A stretch of DNA of 64,000 bases from Pelagibacterium lacus. Lineage in GTDB: Bacteria > Pseudomonadota > Alphaproteobacteria > Rhizobiales > Devosiaceae. Shown here piece after piece: positions 1 through 9,322 of the stretch (its first letter is position 1; each line of letters starts with the position of its first letter). The notes under the pieces are model-generated. The model saw only the letters and a program-made list of their open reading frames with translations. It had not been told where the DNA came from and searched no databases. Both the position numbers and the translations under genes were made by a program. The stretch spans positions 141,992 through 205,991 of the forward strand of contig NZ_QQNH01000003.1 of NCBI RefSeq assembly GCF_003345525.1. The letters run 5' to 3'.

Positions 1-348
1 CGAGACGATGGCGTTGACCCAGTTCTCGACGGTGACGAAGGCGACGAATCGGTCGCTGAGCCCGGTGAGGCGCAGGACGACCCAGGAGCTGCCCATGATC
101 CCGCCATAAAGCAGGGCGTTCTGGATGAGGGCGGCGAAGGTCGAGCCGCCGGTGCCCCCGGGGGCGATGATGGCCGACATGGCGAAGGTCACCACCACCG
201 AGACCAAGAGGGCGACGAAGCTCGACGCGAGTCCGCGCAGATCGGTGAAGAAATAGCCCGGCGCGTCCCGCCGCCCCAGGATCAGCCGCCAGCTCCCCAC
301 GATCGCGGCGCGTGTTTCTTCCATGAGGGTCGGCTGGGCGGTGGTCAC
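1..348 (-). CDS. Uncharacterised inner-membrane protein (N-terminal part, runs off the window)
   Basis: The reading frame is open from a GTG at 348 (or an in-frame ATG at 324) to the window edge, so only the first ~108-116 residues are visible. After a short charged N-terminus (WRLILGRRDAPGYFFTDLRG) come two hydrophobic stretches, about residues 40-60 and 75-95, that look like membrane segments. It lies about 75 bases downstream of dapE on the same strand, so it is probably the third gene of the dapD-dapE transcription unit. Membrane proteins of unknown function are common after dapE in Hyphomicrobiales. I do not recognise a named family, and neither candidate start has a good ribosome binding site. 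Confidence 0.55.
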   Translation of the reverse strand, partial: MTTAQPTLMEETRAAIVGSWRLILGRRDAPGYFFTDLRGLASSFVALLVSVVVTFAMSAIIAPGGTGGSTFAALIQNALLYGGIMGSSWVVLRLTGLSDRFVAFVTVENWVNAIVS

Positions 349-423
349 GACAATCGGCTCTCGGTTCGCGTGGTCGGGTCGGAGTTCAACATGTAGAGGG
401 CGGCGGGGCATCCGGCAAGCATG

Positions 424-1593
424 TCAGGCCGGCGCCCGCCCCAGGAAGGCGGCCACGTAGCGGGCGTAGAAATCGGAGAGCCGCTCCACATCGGCGACCG
501 GCACGCGCTCGTCGACCTGGTGCATGGTCGCCCCGATCAGCCCGCATTCGACCACCGGGCAATATTGGGCGATGAAGCGGGCGTCCGAGGTGCCGCCAAT
601 GGTCGACAACTGCGGCCGGATGCCGTTATGGGCTTCCATGACGTCGCACAGATGGCTCACATGCCCGCCCGGCGGGGAGATGAAGCAGCGAGAGATGGGG
701 CCGACCTGCTCGAAATCCACGCGGCAGCCGCGCGTCTCGACCGCGGCCAGCCGGGCCTGGATCTCGGCCAGCAGCGTCTCGCCGGTCCAGGTGTCGTTGA
801 AGCGGACGTTGAAGCGCAGCGTGGTCCGTTCCGGGATGACGTTGGCGGCCGGGTTGCCGGTGTCGATCCCGGTGACCTCGAGATTGGTCGGCTGGAAATG
901 CTCGGTGCCGGCGTCGAGCGGCGCATAGAGGGCACGCACGATCTCGGCCGCGACGGGCATGGGATTGTTGGCGCGCTGGGGATAGGCGGCGTGGCCCTGC
1001 TTGCCGGTCACCGTGATGCGCCCCGACAGCGAGCCGCGCCGGCCGATCTTGATCGAATCCCCGAAGCGTTCGAACGAGGAGGGCTCGCCCACAATGGCGA
1101 AATCATAGGTCTCGCCGCGCGCCGCCGCCCATTCGAGCAGCTTTTTCGTGCCGTTGACCGCGTCGGCTTCCTCGTCATTGGTGATGGCGAGCGACACCGT
1201 GCCGGCCTCCAGCCCGCCCTGGGCGGCAAGCTGCTGCATGGCGCCGCAAAAGGCCGCCACCCCGCTTTTCATGTCGGTCGCCCCGCGGCCCCACATCACC
1301 CCGTCGACGATACCCGCCGAAAAGGGGTCATGACTCCAGTCGGCGGTGTCCCCCGGGGGGACGACATCGGTATGGCCGGCAAACAGCAGATGCGGGCCGG
1401 GCCGCTCGCCCTTGCGGGTCGCATGAAGGTTGTCGACAGGGTAGGAGCCGTCGCCCTCGAAGCGCAACCGCGTGCACGCGAAGCCCAGCGGGGTGAGAAA
1501 GGCCTCCAGCACGTCCAGCACCCCCGCCTCGACCGGGGTGACTGAGGGACGGCGGATGAGATCGGCGAGCAGCGAGACGGCGGGATGGGCCAT
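424..1593 (-). CDS. dapE: Succinyl-diaminopimelate desuccinylase
   Basis: Removes succinate from N-succinyl-LL-diaminopimelate in the lysine and peptidoglycan-precursor pathway; cytosolic. The 389-residue protein is full length for the M20 zinc peptidase-like family. Visible landmarks are FAGHTDVVPPGD (metal His about 74), WGRGATDMKSG (bridging Asp about 107), TNDEEAD (catalytic and metal Glu about 141-142) and GGTSDARFI near the C-terminus. The ATG at 1593 is chosen because family similarity begins at MAHPAVSLLADLIRRPSVTP; the reading frame is open further upstream, but that part overlaps dapD and is not DapE-like. It lies 29 bases after dapD, so the two are presumably co-transcribed. Confidence 0.95.
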   Translation of the reverse strand: MAHPAVSLLADLIRRPSVTPVEAGVLDVLEAFLTPLGFACTRLRFEGDGSYPVDNLHATRKGERPGPHLLFAGHTDVVPPGDTADWSHDPFSAGIVDGVMWGRGATDMKSGVAAFCGAMQQLAAQGGLEAGTVSLAITNDEEADAVNGTKKLLEWAAARGETYDFAIVGEPSSFERFGDSIKIGRRGSLSGRITVTGKQGHAAYPQRANNPMPVAAEIVRALYAPLDAGTEHFQPTNLEVTGIDTGNPAANVIPERTTLRFNVRFNDTWTGETLLAEIQARLAAVETRGCRVDFEQVGPISRCFISPPGGHVSHLCDVMEAHNGIRPQLSTIGGTSDARFIAQYCPVVECGLIGATMHQVDERVPVADVERLSDFYARYVAAFLGRAPA

Positions 1594-1622
1594 GATGGGT
1601 GTCGGTGTCCGGAAGGAGGAAT

Positions 1623-2468
1623 TCAGTCGCGCAGCAAATCGTTGATCGAGGTTTTCGAGCGGGTTTTCTCGTCCACGCGCTTGACGATCACTGCGCAGTA
1701 GAGATTGGGCCCTGGCGTGCCGTCGGGCAGCGGCTGGCCGGGCAGCGAGCCCGAGACCACCACCGAATAGGGCGGCACCCGGCCATGGAAGATCTCGCCG
1801 GTGGTGCGGTCGACGATCTTGGTCGACTGGCCGATGAACACGCCCATGGAGATGACCGAGCCCTCGCCCACCACCACGCCCTCGACGATTTCCGAGCGCG
1901 CGCCGATAAAGCAATTGTCCTCGATGATCACCGGTCCGGCCTGCAGGGGCTCGAGCACGCCGCCAATGCCGACGCCGCCCGAGAGGTGGACGTGCTTGCC
2001 GATCTGCGCGCAGGAGCCCACGGTCACCCAGGTATCGACCATGACGCCCTCATCGACATAGGCCCCCAGATTGACGAAGCTGGGCATCAGGATGGCGTTG
2101 CGGCCGATAAAGGCCGATTGGCGCACGATAGCGCCGGGCACAGCGCGAAAGCCCGCTTTGCGGAAGGCGTCCTCGCTCCACCCTGCGAATTTCGAGGGCA
2201 CCTTGTCCCACCATTGCGCGCCCCCCGGCCCGCCGGCGATGGCCTGCATGTCGTTGAGGCGGAACGAGAGCAGCACCGCCTTCTTGAGCCATTGATTGAC
2301 AGTCCACTGGCCGTCGGCGCCTTTTTCCGCCACGCGCGCCCGCCCCGAATCGAGCAGCGCCAGCGCCTCCTCGACGGCGTCGCGGACGACTCCGGTCGTC
2401 TGGTAGTCGATGGTGCCGCGGGCCTCGAAGGCGGCATCGATCGTGGCGGCGAGGTCGGTCATGGACAT
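1623..2468 (-). CDS. dapD: 2,3,4,5-tetrahydropyridine-2,6-dicarboxylate N-succinyltransferase
   Basis: Transfers succinyl from succinyl-CoA to tetrahydrodipicolinate, two steps before DapE. The 281-residue protein shows the left-handed beta-helix acyltransferase pattern (hexapeptide-type repeats) from about residue 110 to 240, with stretches such as [20 protein letters not shown] and [15 protein letters not shown], typical of DapD. The start is the ATG at 2468 ([10 protein letters not shown]), preceded by a weak AAGG; the ATG at 2462 is a possible alternative. It is the first gene of a dapD-dapE-membrane protein unit, divergent from the LOG gene, with about 216 bases between the two starts. 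Confidence 0.95.
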   Translation of the reverse strand: MSMTDLAATIDAAFEARGTIDYQTTGVVRDAVEEALALLDSGRARVAEKGADGQWTVNQWLKKAVLLSFRLNDMQAIAGGPGGAQWWDKVPSKFAGWSEDAFRKAGFRAVPGAIVRQSAFIGRNAILMPSFVNLGAYVDEGVMVDTWVTVGSCAQIGKHVHLSGGVGIGGVLEPLQAGPVIIEDNCFIGARSEIVEGVVVGEGSVISMGVFIGQSTKIVDRTTGEIFHGRVPPYSVVVSGSLPGQPLPDGTPGPNLYCAVIVKRVDEKTRSKTSINDLLRD

Positions 2469-2684
2469 GATGTCATTGGCCTTGGAGAGGTTTGCGGAGG
2501 GCACGGCGCGGACCATAACCGAACCGCCGGGGGCGCGAAACCCACAATTGGGAACCGATCCGGGTCAGATAGCAGGCATGGGCGTTCGCACGCACAACCG
2601 CGTCATGGGGCTTGGAAAATCAGGCACCGATCCTTAACACCGCGCTGGCATGGTAAAGAGAATCGAAACGAACGGGAGCCGTCG

Positions 2685-3566
2685 ATGGGCCGCAAACGCC
2701 ATTCCTCGCTGAGATCGTCCAAGGAGGACATGGAGGCCGTCCGCCACACGCCGCAGACGCCGCAGACTCAATCGGCCGCCTATCGCCTCGCCTTCGCCGA
2801 CGAGGAGTTCATGACGAGCGAGGACCTGCGCGGCGTGCGCTTCCAGCTCGAATATCTCAAGATCGAGTTCCGCCTGCGCGAGGCAGGGATCAATTCGACG
2901 GTGGTGCTGTTCGGCGGCGCCCGCATTCCCGAGCCGGGAAAACCCGCCTGGGCCGCCAAGACAGAGACCGCCAAGAAGAATCTCGAGCGCAACGCGGTCT
3001 ATTACACTGAGGCCCGGCGCTTCGCGCGGCTGGCCTCGCTCACCTCCAAGGCCTCGGGGTTCAGCGAATATGTGGTGGCGACCGGAGGCGGCCCGGGAGT
3101 GATGGAGGCGGGCAATCGCGGCGCCGCCGATGTGGGGGCGCCTTCGATCGGCTACAATATCGTCCTGCCGCACGAACAGGCGCCCAACACCTATGTGACG
3201 CCCCAGTTCGCCTTCAATTTCCACTATTTCGCGACGCGCAAGATCCATTTCCTGATGCGCGCCAAGGTGGTCGCCATCTTCCCCGGCGGCTTCGGCACCA
3301 TGGACGAGTTCTTCGAGGCGCTGACCCTCATCCAGACCGGGCGCATGGACCGGATTCCTCTGCTGCTGTTCGGTCGGGCCTTCTGGAAGCGGGTGCTCAA
3401 TCTCGAGGCGCTGGCCGAGGAGGGCACCATCTCGCCCGACGATTTCAAGCTGTTCGAATTCGTCGATACCGCCGAGGAAGCGTGGGAAATCGTGCGCAAG
3501 ACCTACAATCTCCCCCATGTCGCCGAGGAGATGGGGGAAGTGCCCGCCACCGAAAGCGGGCACTGA
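2685..3566 (+). CDS. LOG family protein (cytokinin riboside 5'-monophosphate phosphoribohydrolase-like, TIGR00730 type)
   Basis: Members of this Rossmann-fold family hydrolyse nucleoside 5'-monophosphates to a base and ribose 5-phosphate; many are annotated as lysine decarboxylase, which is wrong. The 293-residue protein carries both signature motifs, GGGPGVMEAGN (about 134-144) and PGGFGTMDEFFEAL (about 200-213), which bind the phosphoribosyl group and hold the catalytic Glu. It has an N-terminal extension of roughly 70 residues relative to the short LOG proteins. The ATG at 2685 follows a purine-rich AACGGGAGCC. The frame is open far upstream, but that part is antisense to dapD and is not protein-like. 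The physiological substrate cannot be read from the sequence. Confidence 0.85.
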   Translation: MGRKRHSSLRSSKEDMEAVRHTPQTPQTQSAAYRLAFADEEFMTSEDLRGVRFQLEYLKIEFRLREAGINSTVVLFGGARIPEPGKPAWAAKTETAKKNLERNAVYYTEARRFARLASLTSKASGFSEYVVATGGGPGVMEAGNRGAADVGAPSIGYNIVLPHEQAPNTYVTPQFAFNFHYFATRKIHFLMRAKVVAIFPGGFGTMDEFFEALTLIQTGRMDRIPLLLFGRAFWKRVLNLEALAEEGTISPDDFKLFEFVDTAEEAWEIVRKTYNLPHVAEEMGEVPATESGH

Positions 3567-3586
3567 GAGGGGCAGGCCTGCCCCTC
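3567..3586. terminator. Perfect 20-bp palindrome between convergent genes
   Basis: GAGGGGCAGG followed directly by its exact complement lies immediately after the LOG stop codon and 20 bases before the end of the convergent secreted-protein gene. No T-run follows on either side, so it may be a weak bidirectional terminator or an RNA-stabilising hairpin. Confidence 0.45.
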
Positions 3587-3605
3587 CGCGGCGTCCGCGG
3601 CAGGA

Positions 3606-4835
3606 TCAGTCGTTGGCGGTGATCTGCACGTTCAGCAAGTCGACGAGGACGAAGGGATCGGACTCGATCTCGTCGGCGCGCTCCTCGAAGGTCGAGAAGG
3701 CCACCGGCTCGTCGGGAGCGACCGAAATGGTGAAATTCTGCGGGTCGGCGATGAAGGTGTTGACCGCGTTGGTCACCATGGTCTTGAACGCCTGATCCTC
3801 TACTTCGGCCAGCGCCATGGGCACCATGAACTGCAGCCCGGCCTTGAAGGTGTCCGCATCCACGCCCTGCTCGGCCCCGATGATCTCGAGCACCTTCATG
3901 AACAGCGACGCATCGTCATAGCGCAGCGAGCCGCTGGCCAGCTTGACGTCTTCCATGCTGGCCAGCATGGATTGCGACATGGCCATCACCTGCTCGTCGG
4001 AGAGCTCTTCGCCGGCCTCGGTCATCTCGGCCATCTTGAGATTGATCTTCATCATCTCGGTGTAGAGTTCCTCGGTATAGCCTTCGAGCGCGAAGGCCAT
4101 GGAGAAGGAGGCGAGATCGTCGGCGACGAAGCTCATGTCGTCGAGGCTGACCACGCCGGTATCCGGCCACCAGGTGCCCGAACCGCCCATGGAGCCGGTG
4201 AACACCTCCATGCCCAGCGCTTCCAGCGCCTTGCGGGCCTCGGGTTCCTCGAGAGAGCTGAGATCGACCCTTATGCCCGAAACGTCATAGCTCGAGGTGA
4301 TGCCGCCATCGGCGGCGCTCTCGCTGACTGCGCTTTCCATCAGCGCGACGGTGAATACCTCGTTGCCGTCCGGATCGGTGACGGCGAGGGGGCCGGCCAC
4401 CATGCGGTCGTAGAGGCTCATGCCGATCTGCATGGCATTGGCGACGCTGACCTGGGCCGGCAGTTCGATGCCCTCGACGGCGATGTCGACCAGACTCACC
4501 GAGAAGCCTTCATCCTCGTCGGTGTAATCGACATCGGCAATGGTGGCGCGGGCGGCGGTATAGCCGCCATCGGCGGTTTCGACCACGCCCTCGAAGACCA
4601 GGTCGCCGGGAACCTCGATGGGGTCTTCGCCCGGCAGCAGGATGGTGAAATCGGAAATCGTTATCGTATCCCCATCCGCCGTCGCCGCGTCATAGGCGAA
4701 GCTCAATCCCATGATGCGGGCGGTTTCGACCAGCCGGTCGGCGAATTGGTCCGCCTCGAGCGCCAGGGCGGCGGTGCTGGTTCCGCCGAGCAGGGCGGCG
4801 GAAAGAAGCATGAGACGCGTAACGTTCTTGATCAT
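3606..4835 (-). CDS. Secreted acidic protein of unknown function
   Basis: A 409-residue protein with a clear Sec signal peptide (MIKNVTRLMLLSAALLGGTSTAALA, cleavage near residue 25). The mature part is very rich in Asp and Glu and alternates short beta-type strands (for example FTILLPGEDPIEVPGDLVFE) with an internal helical segment near residue 250-300 rich in Met and Glu. The start at 4835 is supported by a GGGGACC upstream. I do not recognise the family; the overall look resembles DUF945/AsmA-like periplasmic proteins but I see no diagnostic motif. It is a lone gene between convergent LOG and the nucleotidase gene. Probably periplasmic. Confidence 0.7.
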   Translation of the reverse strand: MIKNVTRLMLLSAALLGGTSTAALALEADQFADRLVETARIMGLSFAYDAATADGDTITISDFTILLPGEDPIEVPGDLVFEGVVETADGGYTAARATIADVDYTDEDEGFSVSLVDIAVEGIELPAQVSVANAMQIGMSLYDRMVAGPLAVTDPDGNEVFTVALMESAVSESAADGGITSSYDVSGIRVDLSSLEEPEARKALEALGMEVFTGSMGGSGTWWPDTGVVSLDDMSFVADDLASFSMAFALEGYTEELYTEMMKINLKMAEMTEAGEELSDEQVMAMSQSMLASMEDVKLASGSLRYDDASLFMKVLEIIGAEQGVDADTFKAGLQFMVPMALAEVEDQAFKTMVTNAVNTFIADPQNFTISVAPDEPVAFSTFEERADEIESDPFVLVDLLNVQITAND

Positions 4836-4983
4836 GATGGTCCCCGTGTGCGCGCCATGAAATCCAGCGCTGTTCAAATTGGTTTCACAGACGGCCGCAC
4901 CGCCCATGACGGCCTAACGCGCTCAACCGCGTTTGCGTTGCCGGAGCGAAATCTATCGTCAAGCCTGCGGCGAGAACAAGGCA

Positions 4984-5688
4984 TCAGCGGCAGCGGACGA
5001 GGAAATCGGCGATATTGTCGGTGACATAGTGCACATGGGTTTCGCCCTCGGCGCGTCCCAGCTCCCACACATCGCACTGTTCGTGCGCATAATCGGGCCC
5101 TGCCACCACCTGCACGGTGGTCATGCCGATCTCGTGGGGGACGCGCAGATTCTTTTCCAGGTCGTCGAACATGATGGCGCGGCCGGGATCGACCCCGTGG
5201 GCATCGAGAAATCCCGCATAGGCGACTTCGAGCGGCTTGGGCTGGTATTTGGCGGCCTTGATGTCGAAGATGCCTTCGAACAGGTCCTGCGCGCCCAGCC
5301 GGGCCAGCACGGCCTCGGCGTGCGAGACGCTGCCATTAGTGAAGATGAACTTGCGCCCCGGCAGCAGGGCGATGGACTGCACCAGCTCCGGATGGGCGTT
5401 GACCGGGCCGTAATCGATGGCGTGGACGGTCTGGAGATAATGCTCGGGATCGACCTTGTGCGACTTCATCAGCCCGTTCAGCGTCGTGCCGTGATCGCGG
5501 TAATAGAGCTTTTGCAGGTCGCGTGCTGCGGCGAAATCGAGCCGTGCCACCTCCATCACATATTGGGTGATCAGCGTATCGATCTGCGCGAACAGGTTGC
5601 ACTCACGCGGATAGAGCGTGTTGTCGAGATCGAAAATCCAGTCGGTGATCCGATCGAAGGCGGGCGAGGGGGAAGACATCTGGTTCAT
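4984..5688 (-). CDS. Pyrimidine 5'-nucleotidase (HAD superfamily)
   Basis: Predicted to dephosphorylate pyrimidine nucleoside monophosphates, as in the SDT1/PHM8-type HAD subfamily. The 234-residue protein has HAD motif I as DLDNTLYP (nucleophile Asp about 20, acid Asp about 22), motif II in FIFTNGS, a motif III Lys in KAAKYQPKP and motif IV as MFDDLEKN. The start is the ATG at 5688; a second ATG at 5679 is in frame. It lies about 65 bases downstream of argB on the same strand, a pairing often seen in Hyphomicrobiales, and is probably co-transcribed with it. Confidence 0.85.
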   Translation of the reverse strand: MNQMSSPSPAFDRITDWIFDLDNTLYPRECNLFAQIDTLITQYVMEVARLDFAAARDLQKLYYRDHGTTLNGLMKSHKVDPEHYLQTVHAIDYGPVNAHPELVQSIALLPGRKFIFTNGSVSHAEAVLARLGAQDLFEGIFDIKAAKYQPKPLEVAYAGFLDAHGVDPGRAIMFDDLEKNLRVPHEIGMTTVQVVAGPDYAHEQCDVWELGRAEGETHVHYVTDNIADFLVRCR

Positions 5689-5753
5689 GACCCCATTATG
5701 CCTCAAATCCGTGAACGGCACATGACTGAAAACGCAGCTGTGATCACCTCGTC

Positions 5754-6641
5754 CTACCGCACCATCAGCGTCCCCGCGCCGTGCTCGGTGAACAGTTCGA
5801 GCAGCACCGAGTGGGGGGTCTTGCCGTTGACGATCACCACGCCCTCCACGCCCCGGTCGAGCGCTTCGATGCAGGTTTCGACCTTGGGGATCATGCCGCC
5901 CGAGATGGTGCCGTCGCGGATCAGCGCCCGGGCTTCCTCCACCGAGAGCTCGGGGATGAGGTCTCCCTTCTTGTCGAGGACGCCGGGGACGTCGGTGAGA
6001 AACAGCAGCCGCTTGGCGAACACCGCCCCGGCGATGGCGCCAGCGAAGGTGTCGGCGTTGATGTTGTAGGTCTCCCCGTCCCGTCCCGGCGCCACCGGCG
6101 CGATCACCGGGATCATTTCCGAACGGGCCAGGAGGTCGAGCAGGGTGCGATCGATGTCGACCGGCTCGCCCACAAAGCCCAGGTCGAGGATGCGCTCGAT
6201 ATTGGAGGTCGGGTCGATCACGGTCTTCTTGGCCTTTTCGGCGAACACCATGTTGCCGTCCTTGCCGCACAGCCCGATGGCCCATTCGCCCTCGGCATTG
6301 ATCAGCGCCACGATCTCCTTGTTGATCGAGCCGGCGAGCACCATTTCGACGATCTCGACCGTCTTGCGGTCGGTGACCCGCAGCCCACCCTCGAACTTGG
6401 ATTCGATGCCGAGCTTGCCCAGCATCTCCCCGATCTGCGGGCCGCCCCCATGCACGACGATGGGGTTGACCCCCGATTGCTTGAGCAGCGCCACGTCGCG
6501 GGCGAAGGCCCGTCCCAGCTCGGGATCGCCCATGGCGTGCCCGCCATATTTGATGACGACGGTCTTGTTCTCGTAGCGCTGCATGAAGGGCAGCGCCTTG
6601 GACAGCACCTCGGCGTCGTAAGCGTTTTCCAGTCCGGCCAT
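5754..6641 (-). CDS. argB: Acetylglutamate kinase
   Basis: Phosphorylates N-acetyl-L-glutamate in arginine biosynthesis. The 295-residue length is normal for the family. The amino-acid-kinase fold motifs are visible: VIKYGGHAM (phosphate-binding Lys near residue 30), [13 protein letters not shown] (glycine-rich loop about 67-79), [16 protein letters not shown] and [10 protein letters not shown] near the C-terminus. The N-terminus ([20 protein letters not shown]) fits family starts. It heads a unit with the nucleotidase and is divergent from msrB, with 141 bases between the two starts. Confidence 0.96.
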   Translation of the reverse strand: MAGLENAYDAEVLSKALPFMQRYENKTVVIKYGGHAMGDPELGRAFARDVALLKQSGVNPIVVHGGGPQIGEMLGKLGIESKFEGGLRVTDRKTVEIVEMVLAGSINKEIVALINAEGEWAIGLCGKDGNMVFAEKAKKTVIDPTSNIERILDLGFVGEPVDIDRTLLDLLARSEMIPVIAPVAPGRDGETYNINADTFAGAIAGAVFAKRLLFLTDVPGVLDKKGDLIPELSVEEARALIRDGTISGGMIPKVETCIEALDRGVEGVVIVNGKTPHSVLLELFTEHGAGTLMVR

Positions 6642-6782
6642 GGGGCTTGGCGTCTCCTCTTATGATGAAACCTGTCTATCCCAATCGTGTGGCAATTCAA
6701 TAGGGCTTCGGCGACCCACACACGGGATTGATTGGACGGGCCGGCGCCGGGCATGCGAAAAGGGGGCGAGAGGAGACCGGAC

Positions 6783-7265
6783 ATGATCGCACGCCGCATT
6801 TTTCTCACGCGCGGGATCGCGCTGGCCGGCATGGCCGCCTTTGCCTATCCCTTCGGGGTTCGCGCGGCGCAAGAGGATTTTCCCTTCGCCCTGTCCGACG
6901 AAGACTGGCGCGAACGGCTCTCGGACATGGAATATCTCGTCCTGCGCCAGCATGGCACCGAACACGCCTTCACCTCGCCGCTCGACAAATTCTACGAGCC
7001 GGGCGTCTATCATTGCGCCGGGTGCGACGCGGCGCTCTATGCCTCCGAGGTCAAATATGACAGCCGCACCGGCTGGCCGAGCTTCTGGGAATCGCTGCCC
7101 GACGCCATCGGCACCTCCACCGACACCGCCTTCATGATGGTGCGCACCGAATGCCATTGCGCCAATTGCGGCGGGCATCTGGGCCATATCTTCGACGATG
7201 GCCCTCCGCCGACCGGCAAGCGCCATTGCATCAACGGCGTGGCGCTCCGGTTCGCCCCCGCCTGA
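6783..7265 (+). CDS. msrB: Peptide-methionine (R)-S-oxide reductase with twin-arginine-like signal
   Basis: Reduces methionine R-sulfoxide in proteins. The 160-residue protein has two zinc CxxC pairs (Cys78/81 in HCAGC and Cys126/129 in HCANC) and the catalytic Cys149 in RHCINGVALRF. Most MsrB proteins are cytosolic, but residues 1-29 (MIARRIFLTRGIALAGMAAF...) look like a twin-arginine signal peptide, so this copy is probably exported. The ATG at 6783 is preceded by a good GAGGAGA. An in-frame ATG lies further upstream at 6753 but has weaker support. I see no MsrA or membrane partner next to it. Confidence 0.92.
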   Translation: MIARRIFLTRGIALAGMAAFAYPFGVRAAQEDFPFALSDEDWRERLSDMEYLVLRQHGTEHAFTSPLDKFYEPGVYHCAGCDAALYASEVKYDSRTGWPSFWESLPDAIGTSTDTAFMMVRTECHCANCGGHLGHIFDDGPPPTGKRHCINGVALRFAPA

Positions 7266-7319
7266 GCGGCCCGCGACCCGGGCTTGTGGACTTGGACCGC
7301 CCGTGCCAGTCTCGCCGCC

Positions 7320-8024
7320 ATGAAACTCACCATTATTGAAGCCGGCGCGCCGCCGGCGCCGCTCGCCGGGCGCTTCCCCTCCTATCCGGACATGTTCCAG
7401 GCCATGTTCGCCCGGCACGAGGCCGGATTCGGCCATGAGGTGGTGAAAATCCTCGACGGCGCTCCCTTGCCCGCCCCCGAAGGGCTCGATGCGGTGCTGA
7501 TCACCGGTTCGCCGGCCGGCGCCTATGAGGACCATCTCTGGCTGCCGCCGCTGCGCCAGTTCATCCGCGCCGCCCATGACGCGGGGACCAGAATGGTGGG
7601 CGTCTGCTTTGGGCACCAGATCATCGCCGATGCCCTGGGCGGGGTGGTGCGCAAATCGGAAAAGGGCTGGGGGCTGGGGCGGCACGATTATGAGGTCGTG
7701 CCCTTCCCGCCCTATTTCGACCCCGGCCGCCCGAGCCTTGCCATCGCCTGCTCGCATCAGGACCAGGTGATCACTCCGCCTCTGGGCGCGTGGGTGGTGC
7801 TGCGCTCCGATTTCACCCCCAATGCGGGGCTGGTCTATGAAACGGGCCGGATCTTCACCGTCCAGCCGCATCCCGAGTTCGACGACGCCTATGCCCGCGA
7901 ACTGGTGCAATTGCGGCGCGGGCGGGCCCCCGACGCGGTGATCGAGGCCGGCCTCGCCTCCATGGCCAGGCCCTCGGACGGCCCGGTGCTGGCGCGAGCC
8001 ATCATCCGCTTCCTCGCCGCCTAG
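7320..8024 (+). CDS. Class-I glutamine amidotransferase-like protein
   Basis: A stand-alone GATase1 domain of 234 residues. The nucleophile elbow is GVCFGHQII (Cys96) and the His-Glu pair is in VQPHPEF (His184, Glu186), so the amidase triad is complete. The family includes GMP-synthase-like proteins that act on small amino-containing metabolites or polyamines. The acceptor domain is absent and the partner is unknown. The start is the ATG at 7320, because similarity begins at MKLTIIEAGAPP. It follows msrB by about 55 bases on the same strand. Confidence 0.8.
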   Translation: MKLTIIEAGAPPAPLAGRFPSYPDMFQAMFARHEAGFGHEVVKILDGAPLPAPEGLDAVLITGSPAGAYEDHLWLPPLRQFIRAAHDAGTRMVGVCFGHQIIADALGGVVRKSEKGWGLGRHDYEVVPFPPYFDPGRPSLAIACSHQDQVITPPLGAWVVLRSDFTPNAGLVYETGRIFTVQPHPEFDDAYARELVQLRRGRAPDAVIEAGLASMARPSDGPVLARAIIRFLAA

Positions 8025-8079
8025 GATCGGAACGAAAACCGACGCTGGAGCGCCCGGCCTAGCCCTGCGTTAAGCCCGG

Positions 8080-8112
8080 CGCACAAAAGGGAACGGAGGA
8101 CCCTTTTGTGCG
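8080..8112. repeat. Perfect 12-bp inverted repeat upstream of glgC
   Basis: CGCACAAAAGGG and its exact complement are separated by 9 bases. The element lies 55 bases after the amidotransferase gene and about 55 bases before the glgC start. It could terminate the upstream transcript (no clear T-run follows) or form a hairpin in the glgC leader. Confidence 0.5.
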
Positions 8113-8167
8113 TTCTCCTGCGCCTGACCGGCGGTGCGATCGGGTTTTCACGAAAAGGATGACCGGC

Positions 8168-9322
8168 ATGCAAGCGGTTCTGTCTCGGTGTGTTCCCGAC
8201 ATCGGTTCGGTTGCGACTGTGCTTCTCGCAGGGGGGAGGGGGACGCGGCTCCACGAGCTGACCGAGGCGGAGGCCAAGCCCGCGATCCACTTCGCCGGCT
8301 CTCACCGCATCGTCGATTTCGCCATGGCCAATATCGTGCGCTCGGGCTTGCAGCGGCTGCTGGTCGCCACCCAGTTCGCGCCGCACACCCTCGCGGCCCA
8401 TATCCCCTTGCACTGGGGGAGCCACTTCTCGCCGGGCAGCCTGCTCGTCAGGGACGGGCGCGACGCCTATCGCGGAACCGCCGATGCGGTGCGCCGGAAC
8501 TGGCCCGTTCTCGTCGAATCGGGCGCCGAGGAGATTCTGGTCCTGGCCGCCGACCATGTCTACGCGATGGATTACGCCCAGTTGATCCAGGCCCATCGGG
8601 CGGCGCGCGCCGAGGTCACCGTCGCCGTCGATGTGGTGCCCCAGGCTGAAGCGCGCGAATTCGGCGTCATGCAGGCCGACCGTTCCGGACGAATCGTGTC
8701 CTTTCGCGAAAAGCCTGCCGATCCCCCGGCCATTATCGGCGAGCCGGGCTTCTCCATGGCCAGCATGGGCGTCTATGTCTTTTCCCGCTGCTGGCTCGAC
8801 GCGGCGCTGGCTGACGATGACGCCCTCGATTTCGGCCATCATCTCATCCCGCGCGCCGTGGCCGATGGGGTGGCCATGGCCTATCGCCTGCCGGCCAGCC
8901 CCGAAACCGGACGGGCCTATTGGCGCGATGTGGGCACCCTCGACGCCCTGCGGCTCACTCAGCTCGATTTCGCCGAGGCTCTGCCGGTTCCGCTGCCCGA
9001 TGCGGCTGATGCGCATTCCTGGCGGTTCGGCCGCGACAGCGTCCTGATGCCCGGCGCCAGCGTATCGCGCTTCGTGCGGCTGGCTCGCGCCATCGTCTCG
9101 CCCGGAGCGCATCTGCCGCCGGGGCTGGTGGTGGGCGAAGACCCGGTCGAGGACCGCCGCTGGTTCCGCCGCACCGAGGGCGGCACGGTGCTGGTCACCC
9201 CCGCCATGCTCCAACGCCGCGCCCAACTGCGTCCGCGCAAGACCTTGGTCGCCCTGCGCTCGGTCTCTCCCACGGCCCTCGGCGCCCGCCTGCGCCCCGC
9301 ACTGGACAATCCAAATGCATAA
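8168..9322 (+). CDS. glgC: Glucose-1-phosphate adenylyltransferase
   Basis: Makes ADP-glucose, the committed step of bacterial glycogen synthesis. The 384-residue protein opens with the pyrophosphorylase signature VLLAGGRGTRLHELTEAEAKPAI (about residues 20-42) and contains ADHVYAMDY, FREKPADPP and YWRDVGTLDAL, the substrate-binding motifs of GlgC. It is about 35 residues shorter than typical GlgC and its C-terminal beta-helix is abbreviated, so allosteric control may differ. The ATG at 8168 is preferred because AAGGAT lies 9 bases upstream. Its last 8 bases overlap glgX. No glgA or glgB is in the window. Confidence 0.9.
   Translation: MQAVLSRCVPDIGSVATVLLAGGRGTRLHELTEAEAKPAIHFAGSHRIVDFAMANIVRSGLQRLLVATQFAPHTLAAHIPLHWGSHFSPGSLLVRDGRDAYRGTADAVRRNWPVLVESGAEEILVLAADHVYAMDYAQLIQAHRAARAEVTVAVDVVPQAEAREFGVMQADRSGRIVSFREKPADPPAIIGEPGFSMASMGVYVFSRCWLDAALADDDALDFGHHLIPRAVADGVAMAYRLPASPETGRAYWRDVGTLDALRLTQLDFAEALPVPLPDAADAHSWRFGRDSVLMPGASVSRFVRLARAIVSPGAHLPPGLVVGEDPVEDRRWFRRTEGGTVLVTPAMLQRRAQLRPRKTLVALRSVSPTALGARLRPALDNPNA

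Noticed and set aside
1599..2684. Long open frame upstream of and in frame with the LOG gene, giving an apparent 655-residue fusion
   Set aside because: The added part is antisense to dapD, is rich in His/Arg/Asp of shadow type and shows no family similarity; LOG similarity begins at the ATG at 2685.
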